Origin: Amycolatopsis roodepoortensis
Lineage (GTDB): Bacteria; Actinomycetota; Actinomycetes; Mycobacteriales; Pseudonocardiaceae
DNA: 64,000 bases
Reading direction: 5' to 3'
Assembly (NCBI RefSeq): GCF_014873915.1
Contig: NZ_JADBEJ010000001.1
Coordinates: 1,860,001 to 1,924,000, forward strand
In this document: positions 9,254 through 18,948 of the stretch, piece by piece
Numbering within the stretch: position 1 is the first letter of the stretch
Layout: each line of letters opens with the position of its first letter
Notes under the pieces: generated by a model
What the model was told of the DNA's origin: nothing
The model's input: the letters and a program-made list of their open reading frames with translations, nothing else
Databases searched by the model: none
Program-made: the position numbers and the translations under genes

Positions 9254-9645
9254 CGCCGGGCGCTCACGGCGAAGGAGTCCAGCACGGACTCGCACCGGCC
9301 GGTCACCTCGCGCGGGCTGAGGCCGAGAGCGACGGCTTCGGCGAGCAAGGTGCGCAGGCGCTCCTGCCATTCGTCCGCGTAGCCGTCTTCCGCCGGACCG
9401 GAGGACGCGTCCCGCCGGACGACCGCGCCGGTCTTGCGATTGATCCGGATGAAGCCCTGCGTCCGCAGCAGGTCGTAGGCCTTGTTGACGGTGTGGAAGT
9501 TGATCCCGAGATCGGCGCCGAGCTGCCGGGTGGAGGGCAGGGCGCTGCCCTCGGCCAGCGCGCCGTCGGCGACCGCTTCGACGATCCGGTCGCGGATCTG
9601 CTGGTAGATCGGAACCTCGCTGTCGAGGTCGAGAGTCAGCAACAC
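9250..9645 (-). CDS. GntR-family transcriptional regulator, YtrA type
   Basis: 131 aa from the GTG at 9645 (MLLTLDLDSEVPIYQQI). It has an N-terminal GntR winged helix (VPIYQQIRDRIVEAV, LPSTRQLGADLGINFHTVNKAYDLLRTQGFI) and only a short C-terminal helical tail, as in the YtrA subfamily, which usually represses its own operon. It is the first gene of a two-gene unit with the membrane protein and is divergent from the gene at 9716. The intergenic TGCTATA repeats are candidate operator sites. Confidence 0.88.
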   Translation of the reverse strand: MLLTLDLDSEVPIYQQIRDRIVEAVADGALAEGSALPSTRQLGADLGINFHTVNKAYDLLRTQGFIRINRKTGAVVRRDASSGPAEDGYADEWQERLRTLLAEAVALGLSPREVTGRCESVLDSFAVSARR

Positions 9646-9659
9646 CCCGCAAGGATATC

Positions 9660-9677
9660 TGCTATACACTTGCTATA
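9660..9677. promoter_or_regulatory. Candidate operator: direct TGCTATA repeat
   Basis: Two TGCTATA copies at 9660-9666 and 9671-9677, 11 bp apart (one helical turn), between the divergent GntR gene and the gene at 9716. A regulator dimer could bind here and control both directions. This is inferred from position and spacing only. Confidence 0.4.
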
Positions 9678-9715
9678 ACAACTACATCAGCTGGCTATGG
9701 AGGGAAGTGGTCACG

Positions 9716-10078
9716 ATGGCGACGATGGACGTCACCGAGGGCGGAGTGCGGGTGAGGTTCTCGGCCTGGGAGCGATTGGCCGTGTGGCGCGACGAAGTGG
9801 TCGTGCCGCAAGCGGCGATCAAGGTCGTCGAATACGTCGACGCGCCCTTGCGGCGGACGCGCGGGGGACGGGCCGGCGCGCTGATCAGCGGAGTGCTGAA
9901 GGTGGGCTACTGGGGCCTGGGCGCAGGGGTCCGTCAGTTGGTGTCGGCCCGCAGAGGTATGCCGGGGTTGCGGATCGAGATCGATCGCGGGGCCGCCGGG
10001 CTCCCGTTCGACGAGGTGCTCGTCAGTGTGCCGAACGCGGCGGAACTCGCCGGCGCGCTCACGCCGAGCAACGCCTAG
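9716..10078 (+). CDS. Hypothetical protein with a PH-like pattern
   Basis: 120 aa. The ATG at 9716 has GGAGGGA ten bases upstream; the GTG at 9707 is too close to it. The sequence alternates strands and short loops (VRVRFSAWERLAVWRDEVVVP, LISGVLKVGYWGLG, LRIEIDRGAAGLPFDEVLVSVPNAAEL), like small bacterial PH-domain proteins, but I cannot assign a family with confidence. It is divergent from the GntR operon and its stop overlaps the stop of the next gene on the other strand by 3 bp. Confidence 0.65.
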   Translation: MATMDVTEGGVRVRFSAWERLAVWRDEVVVPQAAIKVVEYVDAPLRRTRGGRAGALISGVLKVGYWGLGAGVRQLVSARRGMPGLRIEIDRGAAGLPFDEVLVSVPNAAELAGALTPSNA

Positions 10079-10569
10079 AGATAGTCGAAGAACCGGTTCC
10101 ACCACGACGGCGGCCGGTCCGGAGGATAGAGGGCGTCGAATCCGCTGATCCCGGTGTACTTGGTCCACAACGGGTGCTCGGAGACGGGCAGGTAGCCGAG
10201 CGCTGCCAGCTCGTCTTCGACCTGCGCCCGGACCGGTGCCGGGAAGAACTCCCGGCCCTCGTCTTCGTCGTAGCTGCCCGGATTTCCCAGTGTCACCGCG
10301 ACGAGACCGCCGAAATTGCTGACCGTGACGGTCACCTGGTCCCGCGCGGCGATCGCGCTAGCCGGGATCACGATCCGGCCGAGGTGGCTGGCGTCCTGGA
10401 CGTGGCGGTCGACTTCGCAGGTGCAGCCGAATCGGTGGCCGAGCCGTTCGGCCAGTCGCTCGAAGCGGGCCCGTTCGGCCGGTCCGTCGAAGTCGTGCGG
10501 CACCTCCCAGTGGCCGGGTTGGTCCAGCTCGCGCAGCAGTGCCCAGGTCTGCTGTTCGTCGAGGGGCAT
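10075..10569 (-). CDS. Hypothetical protein, 164 aa
   Basis: An acidic, soluble protein with no signal peptide. It has one Cys pair (FGCTCEV near residue 50) and a C-terminal Trp/Pro-rich end (LYPPDRPPSWWNRFFDYL). The central segment QVTVTVSNFGGLVAVTLG looks like a beta hairpin. I do not recognise the family. The codon usage is normal for the region and the ATG start is clear, so it is probably a real gene. It is convergent with the preceding gene. Confidence 0.6.
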   Translation of the reverse strand: MPLDEQQTWALLRELDQPGHWEVPHDFDGPAERARFERLAERLGHRFGCTCEVDRHVQDASHLGRIVIPASAIAARDQVTVTVSNFGGLVAVTLGNPGSYDEDEGREFFPAPVRAQVEDELAALGYLPVSEHPLWTKYTGISGFDALYPPDRPPSWWNRFFDYL

Positions 10570-10662
10570 CGTCGCCTCCCGGCCTCGGGTGGTCTAGTCC
10601 ACTTACCGAACTGACCTTAGTCAGCCGCATCCCGCGCCGACAATGGTGGGACGAATTCTGGT

Positions 10663-10698
10663 CCGAAAATTTTCGGCGGGGTAGCGCCTGCGCTACCC
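10663..10698. promoter_or_regulatory. Two adjacent palindromes upstream of the serine hydrolase
   Basis: CCGAAAATTTTCGG (10663-10676) is a perfect 14-bp palindrome, AT-rich against this genome, followed two bases later by the hairpin GGGTAGCG-CCTG-CGCTACCC (10679-10698). They lie 85-120 bp before the ATG at 10783. The first could be an operator, the second a terminator or leader structure. No regulator gene is adjacent. Confidence 0.4.
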
Positions 10699-10782
10699 GG
10701 GATTCGGTAGCCGGCACTCCTGATCTTCGCGCCCGGTTCGGCCAAGGTCGTGGATGTCGATCCGATCGAGCGAGGAGTGCGA

Positions 10783-11919
10783 ATGACAGTACGCAAGAGT
10801 GTCGTGGTCCTGACGGTCGCGGGCCTGATGGGCGCCGCGTGGACCACGGCGGCGGACGCGGCCCCGGCCAAGGGGACTGAACTGCAGAAGGGCCTGGACT
10901 CGTTGGTGCGTCAGGAGAAGTTCCCGGCCGCGCTCGCCTACGTGGCGGATGGAAGGCGGACGGCGTCGCTGGTCGCGGGGTCTTCGCGGATCGATCGCCA
11001 GGTCCCCGTTCCCCGGGACGGCACGGTCCGGGCGGGCAGCAACACCAAGACCTTCACGGCGGTCGCGGTCCTGCAGCTGGTGGCCGAGGGCAAGGTGGAA
11101 CTGGACGCGCCGATCGAGAAGTACCTTCCCGGGATCGTGCGCGGCGAGGGCATCGACGCCACGAAGATCACCGTCCGGCAGCTGCTGCAGCACACGAGCG
11201 GGCTGCCGAACTACACCGAGTACCTCGGGCTGGAGAACTTCGAGCAGGTGCAGCACCGTTACTTCCCGGCCCACGAACTGCTCGCCGCGGCCTTGAGTCA
11301 CCCGGCGAAGTTCGCGCCCGGCACCAAATGGGAGTACAGCAACACCGGTTACCTGCTGGCGGGCATGCTGATCGAGAAGGTGACCGGACGCCCGATCCAG
11401 GAGCAGATCACCGAACGCGTGATCAAGAAGGCGGGCCTGAAGCACACCTACTGGCCGCAGGTCGGCGACCAGACCATCCAGGGACGGCATCCGCAGGGTT
11501 ACGCCATCGGCAACACCGCCACCGGAAAGGTGATCGACGCGACCGAGCTGGACCCGTCCTGGGGCGGCGCCGCCGGGCAGCTGATCTCGACACCCAGTGA
11601 CCTCGGCAAGTTCTTCAAGGTGCTGCTCGAAGGCAGGCTGCTGCCCGCCGCGCAGCTGGCCGAAATGCGGAAGACGGTCGACGCGCCGCTGTTCCCCGGC
11701 ACGAAGTACGGCCTCGGCCTGATGAGCAATCCGCTCAGCTGCGGCGGCGTGTACTGGGGCCACGGCGGGGACATCCACGGTTTCGAAACCCGTGGTGGGG
11801 CAACGGAAGACGGCCGGATCGTCGGGCTCGCGGTGACCGCGATGCCGGGCACCTTCGGCGACGGGGAGAAGGGTTCCAAAGCGGTCATGGCCACCGTGGA
11901 CGCGGCGTTCTGCAAGTGA
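10783..11919 (+). CDS. Secreted serine hydrolase (beta-lactamase / D-Ala-D-Ala carboxypeptidase class C fold)
   Basis: 378 aa from the ATG at 10783, with GAGGAG upstream. A Sec signal peptide ends near TAADA-APAK. The three catalytic motifs of the family are present: Ser86-N-T-Lys89, Tyr185-S-N and His327-G-G. The overall pattern (LLQHTSGLPNYTEY, YSNTGYLLAGMLIEK) is that of D-alanyl-D-alanine carboxypeptidases and esterases rather than true AmpC beta-lactamases. It probably acts outside the membrane on peptidoglycan or peptide esters. Monocistronic; a palindrome follows the stop. Confidence 0.9.
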   Translation: MTVRKSVVVLTVAGLMGAAWTTAADAAPAKGTELQKGLDSLVRQEKFPAALAYVADGRRTASLVAGSSRIDRQVPVPRDGTVRAGSNTKTFTAVAVLQLVAEGKVELDAPIEKYLPGIVRGEGIDATKITVRQLLQHTSGLPNYTEYLGLENFEQVQHRYFPAHELLAAALSHPAKFAPGTKWEYSNTGYLLAGMLIEKVTGRPIQEQITERVIKKAGLKHTYWPQVGDQTIQGRHPQGYAIGNTATGKVIDATELDPSWGGAAGQLISTPSDLGKFFKVLLEGRLLPAAQLAEMRKTVDAPLFPGTKYGLGLMSNPLSCGGVYWGHGGDIHGFETRGGATEDGRIVGLAVTAMPGTFGDGEKGSKAVMATVDAAFCK

Positions 11920-11934
11920 TGGGTACAGGGGGTC

Positions 11935-11974
11935 GTGAGTGGCGATTCGGGTTCTAACCCGAATCGCCACTCAC
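11935..11974. repeat. 40-bp palindrome, family A copy 2 (likely bidirectional terminator)
   Basis: GTGAGTGGC, GATTCG, core GGTTCTAACC, CGAATC, GCCACTCAC, further extended by GGTC/GACC. The core is the reverse complement of copy 1. It lies between convergent genes, so it probably terminates both. Confidence 0.8.
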
Positions 11975-11993
11975 GACCACCCCGACCCACGGG

Positions 11994-12737
11994 CTACAGG
12001 TTCTCGATGGCCGTCCGGAAACCCGCCAGGGCCGCGAAATAGAAGCGGGGGCCGTACGACACCCGTGCCACGCCGATTTCCCTGAGCGCGGCCAGATCCA
12101 GTTCCTCGCCGACGTTGCCGTTCACCGGGCAGGCAAGTTCGGTGACCAGCGCGGCGATATCGGCGCGGCGTCGCACGCCGATCGGATACACGCAGTCGGC
12201 ACCGGCGTCGCGGTAGAGCCTGCCCCGCCGGATGGCCTCGGCGAGCCTTTCCCGCTCCGGGATCCCGCGGTCGCCCAGGAACGCGTCGACGCGGGCGTTG
12301 ATCACGATCGGGACGCCCGCCTCGGTCGAGGCGGAGCGGATGTCCGCGAGCCGCTGGGCGTGTTCGTCGGCATCGATCAGCTCACCGGTCCGGTGATCGG
12401 TGTCCTCGAGGTTGCAGCCGACGGCGCCGGTCTCCAGCAACCGGTCCACGAACTCCCGCGGCGCCAGGCCGTAGCCCGCTTCCGCGTCCACGGTGACCGG
12501 CAAGGAGACCGCGCGGGCGACCCGGCCCGCGGCCGCGAACATCTCCTGCCACGGCGCGCCTTCACCATCGGGGTAGCCGAGCATCGCCGACACGGCGGCA
12601 CTGGCGGTGGCGATCGCGGGGAACCCCGCCTCCGCCACGACTTCGGCGCTCGCGGCGTCCCAGACATTCGGCAGGACGAGCATTTCCCCGCTGTGCAGGG
12701 CACGGAGCGTTTCGGCTCCAGCGTTCAGATCGGTCAT
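11994..12737 (-). CDS. Isocitrate lyase / PEP mutase superfamily protein
   Basis: 247 aa TIM-barrel enzyme of the PEP mutase/isocitrate lyase superfamily, which cleaves or rearranges C-C or C-P bonds in 2-hydroxy or 2-oxo acids. Visible are LPNVWDAASAEVVAEAGFPAIATASAAV, the metal-site segment VTVDAEAGYG and NLEDTDH. The lid motif of true isocitrate lyases (KKCGH) is absent, so this is the short lyase/mutase type whose substrate is usually unknown. The start ATG overlaps the stop of the upstream MFS gene by 4 bp, so the two are co-expressed. Confidence 0.85.
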   Translation of the reverse strand: MTDLNAGAETLRALHSGEMLVLPNVWDAASAEVVAEAGFPAIATASAAVSAMLGYPDGEGAPWQEMFAAAGRVARAVSLPVTVDAEAGYGLAPREFVDRLLETGAVGCNLEDTDHRTGELIDADEHAQRLADIRSASTEAGVPIVINARVDAFLGDRGIPERERLAEAIRRGRLYRDAGADCVYPIGVRRRADIAALVTELACPVNGNVGEELDLAALREIGVARVSYGPRFYFAALAGFRTAIENL

Positions 12738-14149
12738 CGGTGTCCTCCTTGATCGGTACCGGACAGGGCGGGTGCCCGTGGTGCTTCGGCCGGTCGCCTG
12801 CCCGGCATCCCCAAGGCGACCAGCAGTCCCGTGAAGGCGAATGCGACGACGGTGCCCATCGCCGCGGTGAAACCTCCGCCGAATTCCTCCGGTGACCCAT
12901 GGCTTCCGGAGCCGGCGAAGACGGCGACCGCCACCGCGACGCCGAACACCCCGCCGAAGATCCGCAACGTCATGAACGCGCCCGACGCCTGCCCGATCTC
13001 GGGCGGCCGGACGGCGCCGACGACCGAACGCTGTGCGGCGGGCATGGCCGAAGTGAGGCCGACGCCGCTGACGATCAGTCCTGGCAACAGGGTGGCGTAG
13101 CTCGTGCCGGGCGCGGCGACCAGGGCGATCCAGCTCATACCCGCGGTCTGGAGCAGCAGCCCGGCGGCCACGAACGTGCGCGCGCTGTGCTTGTCCGCCA
13201 GTCTGCCCGCGACGGGCGCGCAGATCATCAGGGTCGCGGTCCACGGCATCAGGCGTAGTCCCGCCTCGAACGGCCCGAGTCCTTGCGCGGTCTGGAAGTA
13301 CTGCGGCAGGAAGAACAACGTGCCGTACAGCGAGGCGAATACGCAGAAGTTCGCCGCGTTCGCCGTGGAGAAGGCTCGCAGCCGGAAGAACCGCATCGGC
13401 AGCATCGGCGCCTCACTGTGCCGTTCCCAGAACACGAACGCGATCACCAGGGCGACGCCGAGCGCCAGTGAGCCGAGTACTTCGCCACTGCCCCAGCCCG
13501 CGAGGTTTCCCCGGACCAGGCCCCACACGATGCCCAGCGATCCCAGTGTCACCAGGACGACGCCGCCCATGTCGAATCGCGTGGCCGGTCCGACGCTCTC
13601 GTCGACGCGCCGGAGGGTCAGCAGCACCGCGATGGCGCCGATCGGCAGGTTGAGCCAGAAGATCCCTTGCCAGGACAGCCCTTCGGCGATGACACCGCCG
13701 ATGAACGGGCCGCTGAACGTCGCCAGTCCGGTGAGTCCCAGATAGAGCCCCATCGCCTTGCCCCGCTGTTCGGGCGGGAAGATCGCACTGATCAGGGTGA
13801 GCGACAACGGCAGCACCATCGCGGCACCGACGCCCTGCGCGGTCCGCGCGACGATCAGCGTGTCGATATCGGCCGAGAGCGCGCAGCCCACCGAGGCGAG
13901 GGTGAACACCGTGAGGCCGGTGACGAACATCCGGCGGCGGCCGAACCGGTCGCCGAGCGCCGCGCCGGTGAGCAGCAAGACGGCGAAGCTGAGGTTGTAG
14001 GCGTTGACGGTCCATTCGAGCTGCTCGATCGACGCGGTCAGGTCCTGGCGGATCGTGCCCAGCGCCGTCGTCACGACCTGGCTGTCCAGCGCCATCATGA
14101 ACGACGCCAGTGAGGCGAGGCCCAGGGTCCAAGCCTGTTTGGGTGTCAA
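12734..14149 (-). CDS. MFS drug exporter, DHA2 (14-helix, EmrB/QacA) family
   Basis: 471 aa with about 14 membrane segments. Motif A is LGDRFGRRRMFV and the N-terminus (LASFMMALDSQVVTTALGTIRQDL) is typical of DHA2 proton-driven drug antiporters. The start is TTG at 14149, preceded by AAGGAG with five bases between, which decides it. It is translationally coupled to the PEP mutase-like gene. The exported compound is unknown. Confidence 0.9.
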   Translation of the reverse strand: MTPKQAWTLGLASLASFMMALDSQVVTTALGTIRQDLTASIEQLEWTVNAYNLSFAVLLLTGAALGDRFGRRRMFVTGLTVFTLASVGCALSADIDTLIVARTAQGVGAAMVLPLSLTLISAIFPPEQRGKAMGLYLGLTGLATFSGPFIGGVIAEGLSWQGIFWLNLPIGAIAVLLTLRRVDESVGPATRFDMGGVVLVTLGSLGIVWGLVRGNLAGWGSGEVLGSLALGVALVIAFVFWERHSEAPMLPMRFFRLRAFSTANAANFCVFASLYGTLFFLPQYFQTAQGLGPFEAGLRLMPWTATLMICAPVAGRLADKHSARTFVAAGLLLQTAGMSWIALVAAPGTSYATLLPGLIVSGVGLTSAMPAAQRSVVGAVRPPEIGQASGAFMTLRIFGGVFGVAVAVAVFAGSGSHGSPEEFGGGFTAAMGTVVAFAFTGLLVALGMPGRRPAEAPRAPALSGTDQGGHR

Positions 14150-14216
14150 GGTTTCTCCTTGTTCCGGGCATGACGGGACACACGCCCGGCGGGCGTGGCC
14201 ACGGAAGAGCGGGTGG

Positions 14217-15233
14217 TCAGCCGCGCAGCGAGCGCGGAAGGCCGAAGGCGGCGAGCAGCGAATTGTCGAGGAACCGGGTCACCGCGGTGATCCGGTCACC
14301 GGCCAGTTCCAGCACGAGCACCCCGTGCGCGTGGCCGATCGGCGTCCCCGGATCACGGAGGTAGCAACCGAAGGCGGGCTGGCCGTTCGCCCGGGTCGGG
14401 ACCAGCGAGTACCGGCGGCCGTCGCAGTACGCGACGGTCGCCAGGAAGTGCCCGACGGCGTCCGGACCCTGATACTCCAGGGGGAGCGGGGGCATGGTCA
14501 GCCACGCGTCGTCGGTCAGCAGCGCCACGATGGCCTCGACGTCGCCGGCTTCGAAGGCGCGGGTGAACTCGTCGACGACGCGGCGTTCCCGCGGCGAATC
14601 CGGCAGGGGAGCGGTCTCGCGGCCGCCGGGCATCTCCTTGGCCAACGCCGAACGAGCCCGGTTCAACGCGCTGGTCACGGCGTTCTCCGTGGTGTCGAGG
14701 ATCCCGGCCACCTCGGCGGCGCGGAAACCGAGGACGTCCCGCAGCACCAGCACGGCCCGCTGCTTCGGGGGAAGTTGCTGGAGCGCCGCCAGGAAAGCGA
14801 GCGAGATCGACTCCCTTGTCTCGTAGCGCGCCTCCGGGCCGGGAAGCTGATCGGCGATCCCGTCGAGCAGGACGTCGGGGTAGGGCTCCAGCCAGCTGGG
14901 TTCAGGGCGGCGGCGCGACGGCTCGGGCAACTCGACCTCCGGTCGGTAGGCCGCGTGGTCGTGCGGGCGGCGGTCGCCCGCACGCAGCGCGTTGAGGCAG
15001 CGGTTGGTCGCGATCCGGTACAGCCAGGTCCGCACGGAGGCGCGTTCCTCGTACGTGCCGATCCCGCGCCACGCGGCCAGCAACGTCTCCTGCAGCAGAT
15101 CCTCGGCGTCCTGTACGGAGCCCAGGATGCGGTAGCAGTGCACCTGCAGCTCACGGCGGTACGGCGCGACGAGGTCACGGAACGCCTCGCCGTCACCGGT
15201 CTTCGCCAAGGTCAGCAGCTCGTCCGCCCCCAT
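14217..15233 (-). CDS. ECF sigma factor with C-terminal SnoaL-like domain
   Basis: 338 aa. Sigma region 2 (LVAPYRRELQVHCYRILGSVQDAEDLLQETLLAAWRG, TWLYRIATNRCLNAL) and region 4 (LPPKQRAVLVLRDVLGFRAAEVAGILDTTENAVTSALNRAR) are followed by about 130 residues of a SnoaL-like fold (VDEFTRAFEAGDVEAIVALLTDDAWLTMPPLPLEYQGPDAVGHFL). This architecture matches the TIGR02960 (SigX5-like) group, where the extra domain regulates the sigma factor without a separate anti-sigma. AGGAGGAAGG precedes the ATG. No target promoter is obvious nearby. Confidence 0.92.
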   Translation of the reverse strand: MGADELLTLAKTGDGEAFRDLVAPYRRELQVHCYRILGSVQDAEDLLQETLLAAWRGIGTYEERASVRTWLYRIATNRCLNALRAGDRRPHDHAAYRPEVELPEPSRRRPEPSWLEPYPDVLLDGIADQLPGPEARYETRESISLAFLAALQQLPPKQRAVLVLRDVLGFRAAEVAGILDTTENAVTSALNRARSALAKEMPGGRETAPLPDSPRERRVVDEFTRAFEAGDVEAIVALLTDDAWLTMPPLPLEYQGPDAVGHFLATVAYCDGRRYSLVPTRANGQPAFGCYLRDPGTPIGHAHGVLVLELAGDRITAVTRFLDNSLLAAFGLPRSLRG

Positions 15234-15328
15234 GCCGGTTCCTTCCTCCTGTGGTGTCCCTCGAAAGGATGGACACCGGCGTCGCCGGAAACTGGTCGGT
15301 CGTCGCCCAGTTTCCTCCGAAACCGCGG

Positions 15329-15365
15329 AAAACCGGTTCCCGGCCCACCTCCGGCTGGCTACACT
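15329..15365 (+). promoter_or_regulatory. Promoter of the EF-G-like gene, WhiB7-like layout
   Basis: AAAACCGGTT (15329-15338) overlaps a weak -35 TTCCCG (15337-15342); 17 bases later comes the -10 TACACT (15360-15365). An A/T run just upstream of the -35 is the known feature of WhiB7-dependent promoters. The same AA-N-CCGGTT arrangement occurs before the Cmx-type exporter leader at 35486-35498. Transcription would begin near 15372, giving an untranslated leader of about 250 nt. Confidence 0.5.
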
Positions 15366-15400
15366 CCTCGCGAATCATCCCGGCGAGGAAGGACAGGACA

Positions 15401-15490
15401 GTGCGTCATCACCACGCCGTCGTCGTCCCCTCGGCCCGCTACGAGGTGATCCTCGTGTCTCCGCGCGTCCGGTGCCTGCCGCGCGGCTAG
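15401..15490 (+). CDS. Leader ORF upstream of EF-G-like gene (29 codons)
   Basis: A GTG start with a strong site GGAAGGA eight bases upstream opens a 29-codon frame starting MRHHHAVVV and ending RVRCLPRG, stopping 132 bp before the EF-G-like gene. It sits inside the predicted mRNA leader and before a strong hairpin. Short leader ORFs of this kind regulate many ribosome-targeted resistance genes: stalling on the leader changes the downstream RNA fold. The peptide resembles no known family to me; the regulatory role is inferred. Confidence 0.55.
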   Translation: MRHHHAVVVPSARYEVILVSPRVRCLPRG

Positions 15491-15521
15491 CACCGGCCCG
15501 CTGACGAACGCCTGACTTTTC

Positions 15522-15558
15522 GCGCCCTCTTCCCGTCGTGCCTCGACGGCGAGGGCGC
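15522..15558 (+). terminator. Hairpin between leader ORF and EF-G-like gene (candidate attenuator)
   Basis: The outer stem GCGCCCTC/GAGGGCGC encloses an inner stem CCGTCG/CGACGG with loop TGCCT. It starts 31 bp after the leader stop. No T-tract follows, so it could be a Rho-type pause or a fold controlling access to the GAAAGG site before 15623. The sequence CTTTCGAAAG just before the start is also self-complementary and includes part of that site. Confidence 0.5.
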
Positions 15559-15622
15559 CTGCCCGCGTTCGCCCGAATCGCGCGATCCGAGCTCTGGAGA
15601 TCACTTTCGAAAGGCCCGCGCC

Positions 15623-17659
<2,037 letters not shown>

Positions 17660-17664
17660 CTCGA

Positions 17665-17700
17665 CGATGGCCCGCCCACGGCACTGTGGGCGGGCCATCG
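17665..17700. terminator. Hairpin terminator after EF-G-like gene
   Basis: CGATGGCCCGCCCAC/GTGGGCGGGCCATCG with loop GGCACT begins five bases after the stop. It lies between convergent genes and probably serves both. Confidence 0.8.
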
Positions 17701-17755
17701 CCCGAACCGCCGTCACCCGGCGATCGGGCGCCGGGTGACAGCCGTCTTCAGCCGG

Positions 17756-18523
17756 TCAAGCCACCGGCCACGGCGGACGGCAGTTCTGCCGCGGCAGCGC
17801 GTGCGATCCGTTGGTGTACACGCCGTCCGCGATCGTGTCCTCCATGATCGAGCGCCGATCGGTGGGCCGGGCCCACTGGTAACACAGGTGCTGGGCGAAG
17901 TACCCACCCGGCGCTTCGATGGTGTCGAAGTGGCAGACACCGTCGGTTTCGATGCAGTAGCGGATGTACGGGATACCGCCGAAGTCGGTGCGGCCGGAGC
18001 CGAACGACACGTAGCCGCCGAACGGTGACGGCGCCCCGGTGCCCGGCGGGAGCACCGCGCTGATCCCGCGTCCCGGCGGACCGACGGGCTGCATCGGGTC
18101 GGCGAAGATCTTCGCCCTGAACCGCGACTTGTCCACCGCCAGCTTCCCGTCGGCGATGTCATTGAGCACCAGGTTCGCGACCAGCGCGCCCTGCGAGTAG
18201 CCGACGACGACGAATTCGGCGCCGGGGTTCTCGTCGAAGGAGCTCTGGGCGACACGGCGGGCTTCTTCGTGCCCGCGCGCGACGCTCTGGTCCATCGGCG
18301 TCTGGTCGCAGTTCGGTGCTCCGGCGGCCCCTGCCGGGTAGTGGACGACCTTCTTGATCCCGCCCCGCAACCAGGCGTCGTTGTAGACGGTCGCGGCCCC
18401 GTCGCAGGTGCCGCCGATGAGGATGTAGTAGCGCGCCTGGTCGGCCTGTGCCGTCGGCGCGACGGCACCGAGCAGGCCGGCGGCCAGTGCGGTGGCGGCC
18501 AGTACCCCCCTGAGTTTCTTCAT
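17756..18523 (-). CDS. Secreted PE-PPE/cutinase-like serine esterase
   Basis: 255 aa from the ATG at 18523 with AAAGGA upstream. A Sec signal peptide ends near TAQADQ. The mature part has an alpha/beta hydrolase elbow GYSQGA around residue 104 and a pattern (VVHYPAGAAG, GHEEARRVAQ, FVVVGYSQGALVANL, CIETDGVCHFDTI) like the PE-PPE domain family of mycobacteria and relatives, which are serine esterases related to cutinases. Cys residues in the mature part could form disulphides. Monocistronic. Confidence 0.82.
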   Translation of the reverse strand: MKKLRGVLAATALAAGLLGAVAPTAQADQARYYILIGGTCDGAATVYNDAWLRGGIKKVVHYPAGAAGAPNCDQTPMDQSVARGHEEARRVAQSSFDENPGAEFVVVGYSQGALVANLVLNDIADGKLAVDKSRFRAKIFADPMQPVGPPGRGISAVLPPGTGAPSPFGGYVSFGSGRTDFGGIPYIRYCIETDGVCHFDTIEAPGGYFAQHLCYQWARPTDRRSIMEDTIADGVYTNGSHALPRQNCRPPWPVA

Positions 18524-18597
18524 TCATCGTCCTTTCGTTCGATTACGGTGCGTGTCCGAACGCTAGGGACGAGTCATGAAATTTTGATGAAACCCCC

Positions 18598-18948
18598 TCA
18601 GCGGTGCGCGAGCACGTTGACCACGTGACCACCGGGGTCGCGGACGAAGAACCGCCGGACGCCCCAAGGTTCGTCGGTCAGTTCGTGCACGATCTCGGCA
18701 CCGGACGCCTTCGCTTCCTCGTACGCCGCGTCGACGTCGTCCACCTGGATCGAGACGGCCGGGACGACGGGCGCCGTCTCGTCGTGGGTCATGAGACTCA
18801 GCTGCACTTCCGGCCGCTCCGGATCGGCCAGGGTCACGATCCAGCCGTGGTCCATCACCACTTCGAAGCCGAGCACCCGCTCGTAGAAGGTCTTCGTCTG
18901 CTCAAGTGACTTGGTCTCGAGGTCGGCTACCACTCTCTTGATCGGCAT
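18598..18948 (-). CDS. Glyoxalase/bleomycin resistance (VOC) family protein
   Basis: 116 aa single-module vicinal oxygen chelate protein (ETKSLEQTKTFYERVLGFEVV, VSIQVDDVDAAYEEAKASGA, WGVRRFFVRDPGGHVVNV). The family includes metal-dependent dioxygenases, glyoxalases and drug-binding resistance proteins, and the substrate cannot be deduced. The ATG at 18948 lies inside the end of the upstream MFS gene: the two coding regions overlap by 47 bp in different frames on the same strand. Confidence 0.85.
   Translation of the reverse strand: MPIKRVVADLETKSLEQTKTFYERVLGFEVVMDHGWIVTLADPERPEVQLSLMTHDETAPVVPAVSIQVDDVDAAYEEAKASGAEIVHELTDEPWGVRRFFVRDPGGHVVNVLAHR

Noticed and set aside
15251..15490. Longer version of the EF-G leader ORF starting at 15251
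   Set aside because: It would start upstream of the promoter -10 box; the GTG at 15401 has the ribosome site.
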